64,000 nt of DNA from Rheinheimera lutimaris (GTDB lineage Bacteria > Pseudomonadota > Gammaproteobacteria > Enterobacterales > Alteromonadaceae), in contig NZ_JABSOD010000008.1 of NCBI RefSeq assembly GCF_013283795.1, positions 111,063 through 175,062 of the forward strand, written 5' to 3'. Shown in pieces: positions 1 through 7,356 of the stretch (its first letter is position 1; every line of letters begins with the position of its first letter). The position numbers were made by a program, and so were the translations under genes. The notes beneath the pieces are model-generated. The model was given only the letters and a program-made list of their open reading frames with translations. It was not told where the DNA came from and did no database searches.

Positions 1-500
1 GCAGCAGAAGCCGCAAGCGCCGCCATAGCTGCGGTTTGTCCGGTCGCCACTGCACTGTTATTTTGCGCCACGCCATTCAGGTTGGTGGCGGTGTCCGTTT
101 GCATATTGCTGTAAAACACACTGCGCTCTGCCGCAAAGCTATAAGACAGATTCAATGCGGCGACAGTACTGGTTTGGCTGTCACTGCGGCTTTGCTGCGC
201 TGTGGCGCTGTCCGCTAACTGCATTGGCGACGTCACAGTAGCGAGGTCAGCGTCAACGATGCCGTTTAGTACGGTTTCGGTTAGTGCGATTTCAATTGCA
301 GCTGTCTCTGCCGGCAATGTGGTATCTACTGCGGCCGACTGTTCATTTTGTTGCTCACTTTGCTGCGTGACGCCGGCCAGCAAATCGGCATAGCTATCGG
401 CGGCCGCATCCTGATTGGGCGTGGCGGCGTAATTACTTTGTACAGCGGCTGTTTTTGTCTGTGGCTGCGCTTTGTTAAGAGCCGGCAATGCTTGCGTCAC
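1..500 (-). CDS. fliK: Flagellar hook-length control protein, FliK-like (partial)
   Basis: The reading frame stays open from a GTG at 498-500 to the left edge of the window, so only the first ~166 residues are present. The GTG overlaps the TGA stop of the upstream fliT-like gene (GTGA), which implies translational coupling. The visible part is rich in Ala, Gln, Thr and Ser, with an N-terminal YADLLAG-like segment, as expected for the disordered N-terminal half of FliK, the ruler that switches export specificity when the hook is long enough. The conserved C-terminal domain lies outside the window, so the call rests on composition and on its place after fliS-fliT, where lateral clusters carry lafE/fliK. 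Confidence 0.6.
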   Translation of the reverse strand, partial: MTQALPALNKAQPQTKTAAVQSNYAATPNQDAAADSYADLLAGVTQQSEQQNEQSAAVDTTLPAETAAIEIALTETVLNGIVDADLATVTSPMQLADSATAQQSRSDSQTSTVAALNLSYSFAAERSVFYSNMQTDTATNLNGVAQNNSAVATGQTAAMAALAASA

Positions 501-823
501 AGTGTTTTTCCTTCTGTGGTTTGCCGGTATGCCACTGCACCCTCACGTTTCTGATTAAACTGTTTCATCTGTATTTCAGTCCGGTTTAGCTCACTTTTAG
601 CCAGCTTTAACACGTGCTGATAATTCTGCCGCAACGCATTAAGCTGTGAGGCAAATTGCTCCTTCGCGCCGGCTTGCTCCAGTTGCTGCACCAGAGCCAA
701 CAGTTGCCGGTCCAGGCCACGCAGCTGCTGCCAATCCTGAGCCCGCGCCGTCAGCAATAAGTTGTGCTGCAACAGCGATAACTGTTTTGCGATATCTGTT
801 GCCTGTAGATGGTTTAATGCCAC
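497..823 (-). CDS. fliT: FliT-like flagellar export chaperone
   Basis: A 108-residue, Gln- and Leu-rich, all-helical protein with no signal peptide. Size, helical pattern and position directly after fliD-fliS fit FliT, the export chaperone that binds the filament cap FliD; FliT-like proteins diverge strongly, so the assignment is mainly by context. The start is a GTG at 821-823; I see no in-frame ATG close by. It has its own sigma-54-like promoter at 875-890 and is separated from fliS by a terminator, so fliT-fliK is likely its own transcription unit. Its stop overlaps the start of the fliK-like gene. Confidence 0.6.
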   Translation of the reverse strand: MALNHLQATDIAKQLSLLQHNLLLTARAQDWQQLRGLDRQLLALVQQLEQAGAKEQFASQLNALRQNYQHVLKLAKSELNRTEIQMKQFNQKREGAVAYRQTTEGKTL

Positions 824-874
824 ATTCAGCCCCGGTTCAATTTTGTTGATTAACGTTGTTCACTAATATGATTT

Positions 875-890
875 AGCAAATCGCGGGCCA
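875..890 (-). promoter_or_regulatory. Sigma-54 promoter of the fliT-fliK unit
   Basis: Read on the minus strand the site is TGGCCCGCGATTTGCT, which matches the -24/-12 consensus TGGCACG-N4-TTGCW at all fixed positions except one (A to C). The invariant GG and GC are correctly spaced. It ends about 50 bases before the GTG start of the fliT-like gene. A perfect inverted repeat lies about 60 bases upstream, where an enhancer-binding activator would sit. Confidence 0.6.
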
Positions 891-940
891 CATATTATAC
901 TTATGATTTATAAGGATTTTTAATGATGTGGAAGTAAAAT

Positions 941-959
941 GCGGAAGTGTTACTTCCGC
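941..959. promoter_or_regulatory. Inverted repeat, candidate activator site upstream of the fliT sigma-54 promoter
   Basis: The sequence is GCGGAAG-N5-CTTCCGC, extended by one further pair on each side (940-960). Extra half-sites GGAAG lie on both sides (from 930 and from 964). The same 7-5-7 architecture occurs upstream of the flgB sigma-54 promoter (15294-15312). Location about 60 bases upstream of the -24 element suggests a binding site for a sigma-54 activator of the FlrC/LafK kind. It is not followed by a T-run, so it does not look like a terminator. Confidence 0.5.
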
Positions 960-1035
960 AGATCGGAAGCGATAGCCGTGCCGCTTGCCGCTGCCCGCAA
1001 CGCCGGGCCGGCCAACAGGTACCGGGAGGTTAAAT

Positions 1036-1061
1036 AAAAAAGCCGCTGCAAAAGCAGCGGC
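1036..1061 (-). terminator. Rho-independent terminator after fliS
   Basis: An 8-bp GC stem (GCCGCTGC / GCAGCGGC) with a 4-base loop is followed on the minus strand by six T. It lies about 60 bases after the fliS stop and ends the flagellin-fliD-fliS unit. Confidence 0.85.
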
Positions 1062-1119
1062 AAAAGGTCACATCAGGGTACAAATGCAACATTGCAGGAA
1101 CATGTTTAACTCAACTGAC

Positions 1120-1512
1120 TCAGGCGGCGTGTTGCGCCAGGCCCTGCCAGCCTTCTTGTAAATTGGTCATAATTACGCGAACGGTGTCCAGTTCGCTTAA
1201 ATCATTTTTCAGGCTGGCATTAAGTAATGCCTGGCCGCAGTGCTGATACAGCTTTTGCATGTTAGCTGCCACTTCGCCGCCATTTTGCTGGTCCAGCGAG
1301 GCATCTAAGCCTCCAAGGATCTTTAGCATACGTTCAATACCGGCGGCTTTCTTATCAAAACGTTTCGCCTGAATATGGCCTTCCACCCGGGCCAATTCAT
1401 CAAGAAAACCGTCGAACAACATCAGCACCAGTTTATGAATATCGGCACCGGCGGCTTTGCCTTCCACTGACGTATTCTGGTATGCCTGGTAACCGTTGGC
1501 AAAATCTAACAT
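1120..1512 (-). CDS. fliS: Flagellin export chaperone FliS
   Basis: At 130 residues it has the usual FliS length. The N-terminal GYQAYQNTSVEG and DIHKLVLMLFDGFLDELARVEGHI segments match the conserved FliS helices that wrap the flagellin C-terminus and prevent polymerisation in the cytosol. It follows fliD after a 17-base gap and precedes a strong terminator, so it is the last gene of a flagellin-fliD-fliS unit. The start codon is ATG with a GAGAGA-type ribosome site. In lateral flagellar nomenclature this would be lafC. Confidence 0.93.
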   Translation of the reverse strand: MLDFANGYQAYQNTSVEGKAAGADIHKLVLMLFDGFLDELARVEGHIQAKRFDKKAAGIERMLKILGGLDASLDQQNGGEVAANMQKLYQHCGQALLNASLKNDLSELDTVRVIMTNLQEGWQGLAQHAA

Positions 1513-1529
1513 AAGCTGTCTCTCACTAA

Positions 1530-2822
1530 TTAAAACTGACCCATAGAACTTTCAAGCTGCGCTATCGTAACCTGCATCTGGGTAAATTGGCCCAGATAAC
1601 GTTTGTAGGTTAATTCCATGGAATAATCGTGCCGCTTTTGCTTTTCGGTGACTAAATCCAGGCTGGCCTGAATGGTTTTTTGCTTATCGCCCAATAAACC
1701 AAAGTTTTTGCTGTAAGGTTCTATAGTCGTTTCCAGCTTAGCCAGCATACCGGCATCGCCTGATAACATCGCTTCGAGTTTGGCAGGGTCTTCCGCTAAC
1801 GCCTGCTCAAAACGTTTGTCGTTAATGCTCAGTACGCCGTTACGGTCGAATTCTATACCCACGCTATACAGGGTGCTGCCTTCAAAGGTACCCTGAAACA
1901 CAGCACGGAACTGATTTTGCACACTGCGCGCCATGCTGTCGTTTTTCAGGTTGGCATCTTTACTGATGCTGCCCACCACACTGTTATAGCCATCAATAAA
2001 TTTCTTCAGGTTGTCTTTTATCGCCTGCTCATCCTGGCCAATTTTAACGCTTACCGGGCTGTCAGTGCCGGTTTGCACTTTCAGCAAGTCGATAGTCACG
2101 CCTTCGATAACATCGGTCAGGGTATTGCTGGCGCTGGTCACGCTAATAGCGGTATCGCTACCCAGGCGCACTATGGCGTCCTGAGCAACTTTAAGCTCTT
2201 GCTTTGCGGCCAGGGCGGCAGTGATATCAGCACCGGCTGCATCGCCCCCCGGGGTAAAGCCCAGTGTAAGCTGGTTAGCTGCACCACTTTCCTCGCTGGA
2301 AATTACCAGGAAGGTTTCGCTGCCACTGCGCATTAAGGTGGCTTTAACACCGTCATTATCAGCGTGGTTATTAATGGCGGCGGCCAAATCGCTTAATTTG
2401 GCATTGGCCGGCAGGCTTGCCATGTCAACAGAAAAACTGTTGCCGGCCAAATCAATAGTAAACTCGCCGTCGGTAGCCAACGCAGCATTGGGGTCAAACG
2501 ACATGGCCAACTGATGGCTTTGTGCCAACTGTTCAACAAAAATCTCATAACTACCGGCTACGGCATTGCCGCCGGCTTTAACGCTGAGCGTCGACTCACT
2601 GCTACTACTGGCCGTATTAGCCAAAATGCTGTTGTCGCCGCTACGGAAATCTTTAATCTGAGTAGAAAAGTCTTTCAGTGACGTTTGTAGCTTTTTAATG
2701 GCATTAAGCTGGCTGGTAAATTGATTGGCTTTAGTCGATAACAATTTATCTTTCCCCGCACGTTCAATTTGCGTGTATTGGCTGGCCAGATACTGCGGAT
2801 CAATACTTAAATACGACGACAT
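1530..2822 (-). CDS. fliD: Flagellar filament cap protein FliD (HAP2)
   Basis: A 430-residue protein with FliD_N at the start (DPQYLASQYTQIERAGKDKLL) and FliD_C at the end (IDGYNSVVGSISKDANLKNDSMARSVQNQFRAVF and the closing YTQMQVTIAQLESSM-type helix). FliD pentamers cap the growing filament and fold incoming flagellin. It has a good AGAAGG ribosome site and lies downstream of flagellin across a hairpin at 2861-2886. No flaG gene lies between flagellin and fliD, unlike many polar clusters of related bacteria. Confidence 0.93.
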   Translation of the reverse strand: MSSYLSIDPQYLASQYTQIERAGKDKLLSTKANQFTSQLNAIKKLQTSLKDFSTQIKDFRSGDNSILANTASSSSESTLSVKAGGNAVAGSYEIFVEQLAQSHQLAMSFDPNAALATDGEFTIDLAGNSFSVDMASLPANAKLSDLAAAINNHADNDGVKATLMRSGSETFLVISSEESGAANQLTLGFTPGGDAAGADITAALAAKQELKVAQDAIVRLGSDTAISVTSASNTLTDVIEGVTIDLLKVQTGTDSPVSVKIGQDEQAIKDNLKKFIDGYNSVVGSISKDANLKNDSMARSVQNQFRAVFQGTFEGSTLYSVGIEFDRNGVLSINDKRFEQALAEDPAKLEAMLSGDAGMLAKLETTIEPYSKNFGLLGDKQKTIQASLDLVTEKQKRHDYSMELTYKRYLGQFTQMQVTIAQLESSMGQF

Positions 2823-2860
2823 AATGCTTACCTTCTGCCAGTTAATGACGCTTTGAAAAT

Positions 2861-2886
2861 ACCCTGCCGGCCAAGGCCGGCAGGGT
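2861..2886 (-). terminator. Strong hairpin after flagellin
   Basis: A perfect 12-bp GC-rich stem (ACCCTGCCGGCC) closes on a 2-base spacer, and ATTTTC follows on the minus strand. The T-run is short, so it may be a partial terminator or an mRNA-stabilising hairpin that lets flagellin be made in excess over fliD. Confidence 0.6.
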
Positions 2887-2911
2887 TATGACACGATTGC
2901 CTTGCTGTTTA

Positions 2912-3754
2912 TTAACGCAGCAGTGAACCAATCATTTGTGTAGTGCTGTTAGATGCGCTCAGTACAGAAATACCTGAGTTCATCAGTAACTGTTGCTTAG
3001 TCATGTTTGAGGTTTCTTTAGCGAAATCAGCATCCATTAACTGAGAAGCAGAAGCCTGAGTGTTTTCAGCCATGTTGGTCACGTTGTTGATAGTGTGATC
3101 CAAACGGTTCATGCTGGCACCCAGGTTAGCACGGGCGGCACCGATAGAATCGATCAGGGTATCTACGTCACCCATCGCAGTAGACGAACCGGCCTGGTCA
3201 GCTAAACCACCGGCAAAAGCAGTAATAGCAGTAGTTACTGCAGTTAAATCAGCAGAGATATTCACGTCTAAGGTTTCAGCAGCTGAAGAACCGATTTGGA
3301 ACGTCACCGCACCGGCACCGAACTTACCGGCAGCATCTAACAGCGTTGTACCTGAACCGTAAGAAGTGTTATCCATAATGTTGGTTAATTCAGCAGACAG
3401 TGCTTCGAATTCGCCGCTTAACGCAGTGTATTCAGAAGTGTTGTTCGTGCCGTTGGCGCCTTGCGTTGCCAGCTCTTTCATGCGGTAAGCAATGTTAGTC
3501 ATCTCTTCAAACGCGCCTTCAGCGGTTTGCATCATAGACTGAGCATTGTTCGCGTTATAGATAGCCGCTTCCTGACCACGCACCTGGGCGTTCAGACGGT
3601 TTGCAATTTGCAGACCGGCAGCATCATCTTTAGCAGAGTTAATTTTGAAGCCAGAACCTAAACGCTCCAGCGCTACAGATAAATCGTTGTTAGTACGACC
3701 CAGTTGGTTTTGGATCGACTTTGAAGCTGCATTAGATTGAATTGATAAAGCCAT
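2912..3754 (-). CDS. fliC: Flagellin
   Basis: A 280-residue flagellin with conserved N-terminal D0/D1 (LSIQSNAASKSIQNQL, ERLGSGFKINSAKDDAAGL) and C-terminal D1/D0 (LMDADFAKETSNMTKQQLL, ending IGSLLR). The central variable part is short and rich in Ala, Thr, Ser and Gly, and could carry glycans added through the adjacent Maf protein. An AGGAGA ribosome site precedes the ATG. A sigma-54-like motif lies about 95 bases upstream (3849-3864); no good sigma-28 box (TAAA-N15-GCCGATAA) was seen, only a weak GCCGTCGT near 3796-3803. By context it corresponds to lafA. Confidence 0.95.
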   Translation of the reverse strand: MALSIQSNAASKSIQNQLGRTNNDLSVALERLGSGFKINSAKDDAAGLQIANRLNAQVRGQEAAIYNANNAQSMMQTAEGAFEEMTNIAYRMKELATQGANGTNNTSEYTALSGEFEALSAELTNIMDNTSYGSGTTLLDAAGKFGAGAVTFQIGSSAAETLDVNISADLTAVTTAITAFAGGLADQAGSSTAMGDVDTLIDSIGAARANLGASMNRLDHTINNVTNMAENTQASASQLMDADFAKETSNMTKQQLLMNSGISVLSASNSTTQMIGSLLR

Positions 3755-3844
3755 CGTGGAATCTCCTGTGATTGATTGCTCAGGGATATAAAGCGACGAC
3801 GGCGAAAAAGAACTGAAATTATTTTTTTGAAATTTTTAGCGGCT

Positions 3845-4099
3845 TTATTGCAACAGCTCTGCCAGCTCATATTCCAGATAATCGGCCAGACCTAACCAAT
3901 CCCGTTGTTGCTGGCACTGTAATACAGCAGTGAGAATTTGCTGCAACTGGCCATATTGCTGTGGCGTTGCGCGGGAAAATAAGGCAATTAACTGCTCGGC
4001 CAAAGACGCTAATTCAAGCGCCGGCGCAGTGGTCGAGCCAAGACGAAATTGCAGCGCCAGTTTCGCGGCGTGCTGCCGGCATTTAGCAATAGTGGGCAT
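3845..4099 (-). CDS. Small unknown protein between Maf and flagellin
   Basis: An 84-residue, mostly helical protein, with a basic first third and a Leu/Gln-rich rest ending in YLEYELAELLQ. I do not recognise a family. Its ATG overlaps the TGA stop of the upstream maf gene (ATGA), so it is very probably translated with it. It has no signal peptide and no membrane segment. Place and size suggest a helper for flagellin modification or secretion, but that is inference. A sigma-54-like motif for the downstream flagellin gene lies inside its last codons. Confidence 0.7.
   Translation of the reverse strand: MPTIAKCRQHAAKLALQFRLGSTTAPALELASLAEQLIALFSRATPQQYGQLQQILTAVLQCQQQRDWLGLADYLEYELAELLQ
3849..3864 (-). 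promoter_or_regulatory. Candidate sigma-54 promoter for flagellin
   Basis: Minus-strand sequence TGGCAGAGCTGTTGCA fits TGGCACG-N4-TTGCW at all but two positions, with GG and GC in place. It lies in the last codons of the preceding 84-residue gene and would give a leader of about 80 bases to the flagellin ATG. Because it overlaps coding sequence it could be chance; no GCGGAAG palindrome was seen upstream. Confidence 0.4.
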
Positions 4100-5406
4100 C
4101 AGGCTGTCAGCTCCGGGTAATATTCCGTACCGGCTATAACCGCGCCGGCTTTCGAGGTGTTAAAAAACTGCACTGCAGGCTGCTTGGCTATATAGCGCTC
4201 CAGCCCGGTTAAGTACGTTAGCAGATTACGCAGCGTCGGCACTTTTTCGCCAAAGCCGTTAATCACCTGTTCGGTGGCTTGTTGAAAAGCTGGGCCAATA
4301 CTGCCATTTTGCCAATTAGCGTGGGTTTTCTGGTGGCTGAAAGCAAAATCGGCACCAAATAAAAAAATACGTTTGGCGCCCATATTTACCGCTAAATCTA
4401 CTGCCGGATGAATAACGCTGCCATAACTGAATAATGGCGCTGCCGGCAACTGCTTGCGCAACGGTTCAAATACAGCACTGTCGCTCATCGCCACATAGCG
4501 CGGGCCGGGGAAATGTTGCAGTACATCGGGGTTAGTCAACGGGAAATACACCAGGCTGCTGGCCGCGGTTAAGGCCTTGCAGGGCAAATGTTCCGCAGTC
4601 ACTTTGTGATCGCGGCTGACAATAATATCCGGCCGGATTTGTTCTGCCAGTAAGCCGGCTACAGCAGTATCAACACAGATTAGCAGCGGCGCGCCGGCGT
4701 TTTGTTGTATCCGGCGCAAATAAGCGTAATGCGTCTCCAGTGAAGGGCCGGTAGCAATAACATAAACGTCTTTGTTGGCAGCAAGCGAATTAAATAAGTT
4801 TTGCACGGGACTATCATGCTGCCAAAAGCGTTTATTTTGCTGCAAACGTGGCAAAAACTCACTGATATCCTGCTTTAGGCGGGCAGCGGCATAACCGGCT
4901 TCCAACTCGGCGTACAGCCGGTCGCGTATTTTTAAACCGCCGTCACCGGCCAGAACCAGCTCCGACGGCAACACGGCATAGGGCAGCTGCAAATCGGCTT
5001 GCGTTGCCGCCAGTTGCAATTCTACCTTAGGGTTATTCAGCCAGTGGCGCTGATCTAACAATTGCAGCACCAGGGCGAAAATATATTCGTTTAAAATGCA
5101 TACTGTCAGTTGCTGCAGCAGCTCACGGTTCAGCAACTGTTGTTGCAAGTCACCCAGACCGGTGCCATACACGGTAACCTGTTTGCTGTGGCCGGGTATT
5201 TTGCTGATTTGCTGCAAGGCTTCACGCTGACGGTCGTGCCGGCTGGTCAGTTGCACACCGTTAATAATAAGGGTGCTGTCGCGACCTTCAGCTAAGCGCA
5301 CTGCCGGCCGGTGTTGCTCTGCCGCAGCCTGTTGTATTACATCGGCCAGTTGCGGCCAGCGGCGGCGGATAACCGCCATATTTTGCTTAAAACAGTCATT
5401 GGTCAT
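4099..5406 (-). CDS. maf: Maf-type motility accessory factor (flagellin modification)
   Basis: A protein of about 435 residues with the DUF115/MAF_flag10 core: VYVIATGPSLE (Rossmann-like nucleotide-binding loop), LICVDTAVAGLL, RPDIIVSRDHK, and FLFGADFAF. These proteins are linked to attaching nonulosonic acids (pseudaminic or legionaminic type) to flagellin before export. The start chosen (MTNDCF) lies 4 bases after the upstream stop; a slightly longer start at 5424 would overlap that gene. Position between the flgL side and flagellin matches maf-5 in Aeromonas lateral clusters. The sugar-synthesis genes are not in this window. It is unrelated to the nucleotide pyrophosphatase Maf at 55807. 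Confidence 0.85.
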   Translation of the reverse strand: MTNDCFKQNMAVIRRRWPQLADVIQQAAAEQHRPAVRLAEGRDSTLIINGVQLTSRHDRQREALQQISKIPGHSKQVTVYGTGLGDLQQQLLNRELLQQLTVCILNEYIFALVLQLLDQRHWLNNPKVELQLAATQADLQLPYAVLPSELVLAGDGGLKIRDRLYAELEAGYAAARLKQDISEFLPRLQQNKRFWQHDSPVQNLFNSLAANKDVYVIATGPSLETHYAYLRRIQQNAGAPLLICVDTAVAGLLAEQIRPDIIVSRDHKVTAEHLPCKALTAASSLVYFPLTNPDVLQHFPGPRYVAMSDSAVFEPLRKQLPAAPLFSYGSVIHPAVDLAVNMGAKRIFLFGADFAFSHQKTHANWQNGSIGPAFQQATEQVINGFGEKVPTLRNLLTYLTGLERYIAKQPAVQFFNTSKAGAVIAGTEYYPELTA

Positions 5407-5410
5407 CCGC

Positions 5411-6436
5411 TCAGCCCAAACCAAACTCGACCAAACTGCGGGTGATATTGGCTTGCGACATCACCACTGACACCGCACTTTTGCTACCACCCCGCATGTC
5501 CAGCTGCAGTTGTTCACTCAACGCGTTAAGTTCAGTATTGCTGCCCTGGCTTTGCTGAATGGCCGCCAACTGCGCCTGCAGTGCAGTGCGCTGCGCCTGA
5601 ACCTTTGCCAACGCATCTTTCAACTGTTGCTGGGCTTGCTGAATTTGCTGCTGATACACCTGCACATTAGCTGCCGTTGCTGCCGCTTTACCCAGCTGTG
5701 CCAGACTGCTGTCAGCCGGTTGTAATTTTACGCTAACCGGATTACCGGCCGCCACCCGCACGCCCTGGCCGGTGATAAGCCAGGGTTCCTGCAGTTTACG
5801 CGCGTCACGTGCTTCGGCAGAAAAATACAAATGCTGTTGCTGGTTAACCTCTACGCTGATTTGCTGGCGGCTGAACGCTTGCTTCATGGTGTGCAGGTTT
5901 TGCTCTGCAGTTTGGCCGGCTTCCAGCACCAGGCTCACTGCGCCGCCGCTTCGGCCCAGCAGAATTTGTACCTGCTCGGTTTGGCGCCGCTCGCTTAATA
6001 AATCAATGTTATGGTTTAAACCGGCTTTAACCGGTGCCGGGTCCGGCCCGGTAAGCAACAAATCGGCATTGATGCCGGCAGCAGGTTTTTGCAGCTTTTG
6101 CTCCAGCTGTTGCAACTGCTGCTGCGCCATTTGCTGCTGTTCGGCGGTTAACTTACTGTACGCCGGCGAGTTAAGCTGACGTTTTAAATTCTCCAGTGCC
6201 TGATAAGCCTGGCGGATATTACGTTCGGTCTGGTCGGTTTGGCTAAGTTGCTTGCTGACATCTGCTGCCTGCGCCCATTTGCTTAATACCTGAATTTGCC
6301 GTGCCTGGCGCGATACAGGCACGCGCCGGCCGCTGTCATCTGCGCTAACGGCTTTAATTACAGCGGCGCGGTCAGTGGCACTTAACGGACTAAGTGCACT
6401 GGTACTGACTTTATCGAGCGTAGCGGATACCTGCAT
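5411..6436 (-). CDS. Coiled-coil protein with flagellin-like C-terminus
   Basis: A 341-residue protein I cannot assign to a family. It contains two Gln/Leu/Ala-rich coiled coils (about residues 75-120 and 255-310) around a globular middle of beta-type sequence (about 140-250). Its last residues, VSVVMSQANITRSLVEFGLG, resemble the C-terminal D0 helix of flagellin and FlgL (SQANQ...LSLL). It has no signal peptide. It sits between flgL and maf in the same direction, 13 bases after flgL, so it is likely made with the hook-filament junction and may be an exported axial or cap-related protein. Function unknown. Confidence 0.75.
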   Translation of the reverse strand: MQVSATLDKVSTSALSPLSATDRAAVIKAVSADDSGRRVPVSRQARQIQVLSKWAQAADVSKQLSQTDQTERNIRQAYQALENLKRQLNSPAYSKLTAEQQQMAQQQLQQLEQKLQKPAAGINADLLLTGPDPAPVKAGLNHNIDLLSERRQTEQVQILLGRSGGAVSLVLEAGQTAEQNLHTMKQAFSRQQISVEVNQQQHLYFSAEARDARKLQEPWLITGQGVRVAAGNPVSVKLQPADSSLAQLGKAAATAANVQVYQQQIQQAQQQLKDALAKVQAQRTALQAQLAAIQQSQGSNTELNALSEQLQLDMRGGSKSAVSVVMSQANITRSLVEFGLG

Positions 6437-6449
6437 AGCCTTACCTTAT

Positions 6450-7352
6450 TCAGACGTAAGAAAACAGCGTCATCTTAGACACACTGGAATACACTTTCAG
6501 CGACGACTCGTACGCCGCCATCGCCTGGTTCATCTGTACATAGGCTTCCGGGTAATCCACCTCTTTAATGTCATCGCGCAGTGTTTCGGTAAACAGCGCG
6601 ATATCATCATTGCCCAGCTCCATTTCATCCAACGACGCCAGGGTACCGCCAATGCGGGTAATTTCGCCGCTTATGGTGCCAAGAAAAGTACTGATATGAT
6701 TCAGCATATCCCGTGATTCGTTGCCGACACCGGCTGCCGGTGCTGTACTGATCAGATCCAGGTAGGTTTGCATCTCGTTTAAGAAATTCACCCCGGGATC
6801 CAACTCACTGCCGACAATATTCGCCGGTACACTTGAGTTGTCCGACACGGCTACATCACGCACGCGGTCGTCACCGTTGTACTGAAACACCCCGGCACCA
6901 TCGCGCTCAAAGGGTTTAACATCGGTTAAACTACCGGAGAAGTAATAGTTGTCATTGCCGTCTTTGGCATTAAGCAAGTCGACAATAGCCGGAAACAATA
7001 CCGACAACTCCTGACTGAATGCCTCCAGTTCGGCCTGGCCCATAGAACCATCAGCCGCGGTCGTAACGATTTCCTGTATCGAACCCAGTGTATTTACAAT
7101 GCTGCTAAGCTGAGTTTCCTGCTGGCCCAGGTTAAAATGCACCGCATCCATATTTTTTTTGTATTGCTCAAGCTTGGTCAGCTCGCTGTTCAACGTCAGT
7201 AGCATTACCGAGCCCAGCGGATCGTCAGACGGCCGCTGAATACGCTGGTTGGTGGCCAGCTGGGTAGATAATTTGCTGTACTCAGCAGTGGACTGCTGAA
7301 TATTGCGAATAGTGGTTAAATGATACTGATTGCTGCTAACGCGCATGGCCAC
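6450..7352 (-). CDS. flgL: Hook-filament junction protein FlgL (HAP3)
   Basis: A 300-residue FlgL with the flagellin-like N-terminus (MRVSSNQYHLTTIRNIQQS, LSTQLATNQRIQRPSDDPLG) and a C-terminal axial helix ending in SSVSKMTLFSYV. FlgL joins the hook-side FlgK to the flagellin filament. It starts 4 bases after flgK. The conserved SDDP motif and the middle YYFSGSLTDVKPF segment are typical. It is the last of the standard flgB-L series here; the coiled-coil gene follows closely. Confidence 0.93.
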   Translation of the reverse strand: MAMRVSSNQYHLTTIRNIQQSTAEYSKLSTQLATNQRIQRPSDDPLGSVMLLTLNSELTKLEQYKKNMDAVHFNLGQQETQLSSIVNTLGSIQEIVTTAADGSMGQAELEAFSQELSVLFPAIVDLLNAKDGNDNYYFSGSLTDVKPFERDGAGVFQYNGDDRVRDVAVSDNSSVPANIVGSELDPGVNFLNEMQTYLDLISTAPAAGVGNESRDMLNHISTFLGTISGEITRIGGTLASLDEMELGNDDIALFTETLRDDIKEVDYPEAYVQMNQAMAAYESSLKVYSSVSKMTLFSYV

Positions 7353-7356
7353 TACC

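Noticed and set aside
940-960. The palindrome upstream of fliT as a terminator
   Set aside because: There is no T-run on either strand, and the same motif lies upstream of another sigma-54 promoter.
3796-3822. Sigma-28 promoter for flagellin
   Set aside because: Only a GCCGTCGT-like -10 was seen; no TAAA at the required 15-base spacing.
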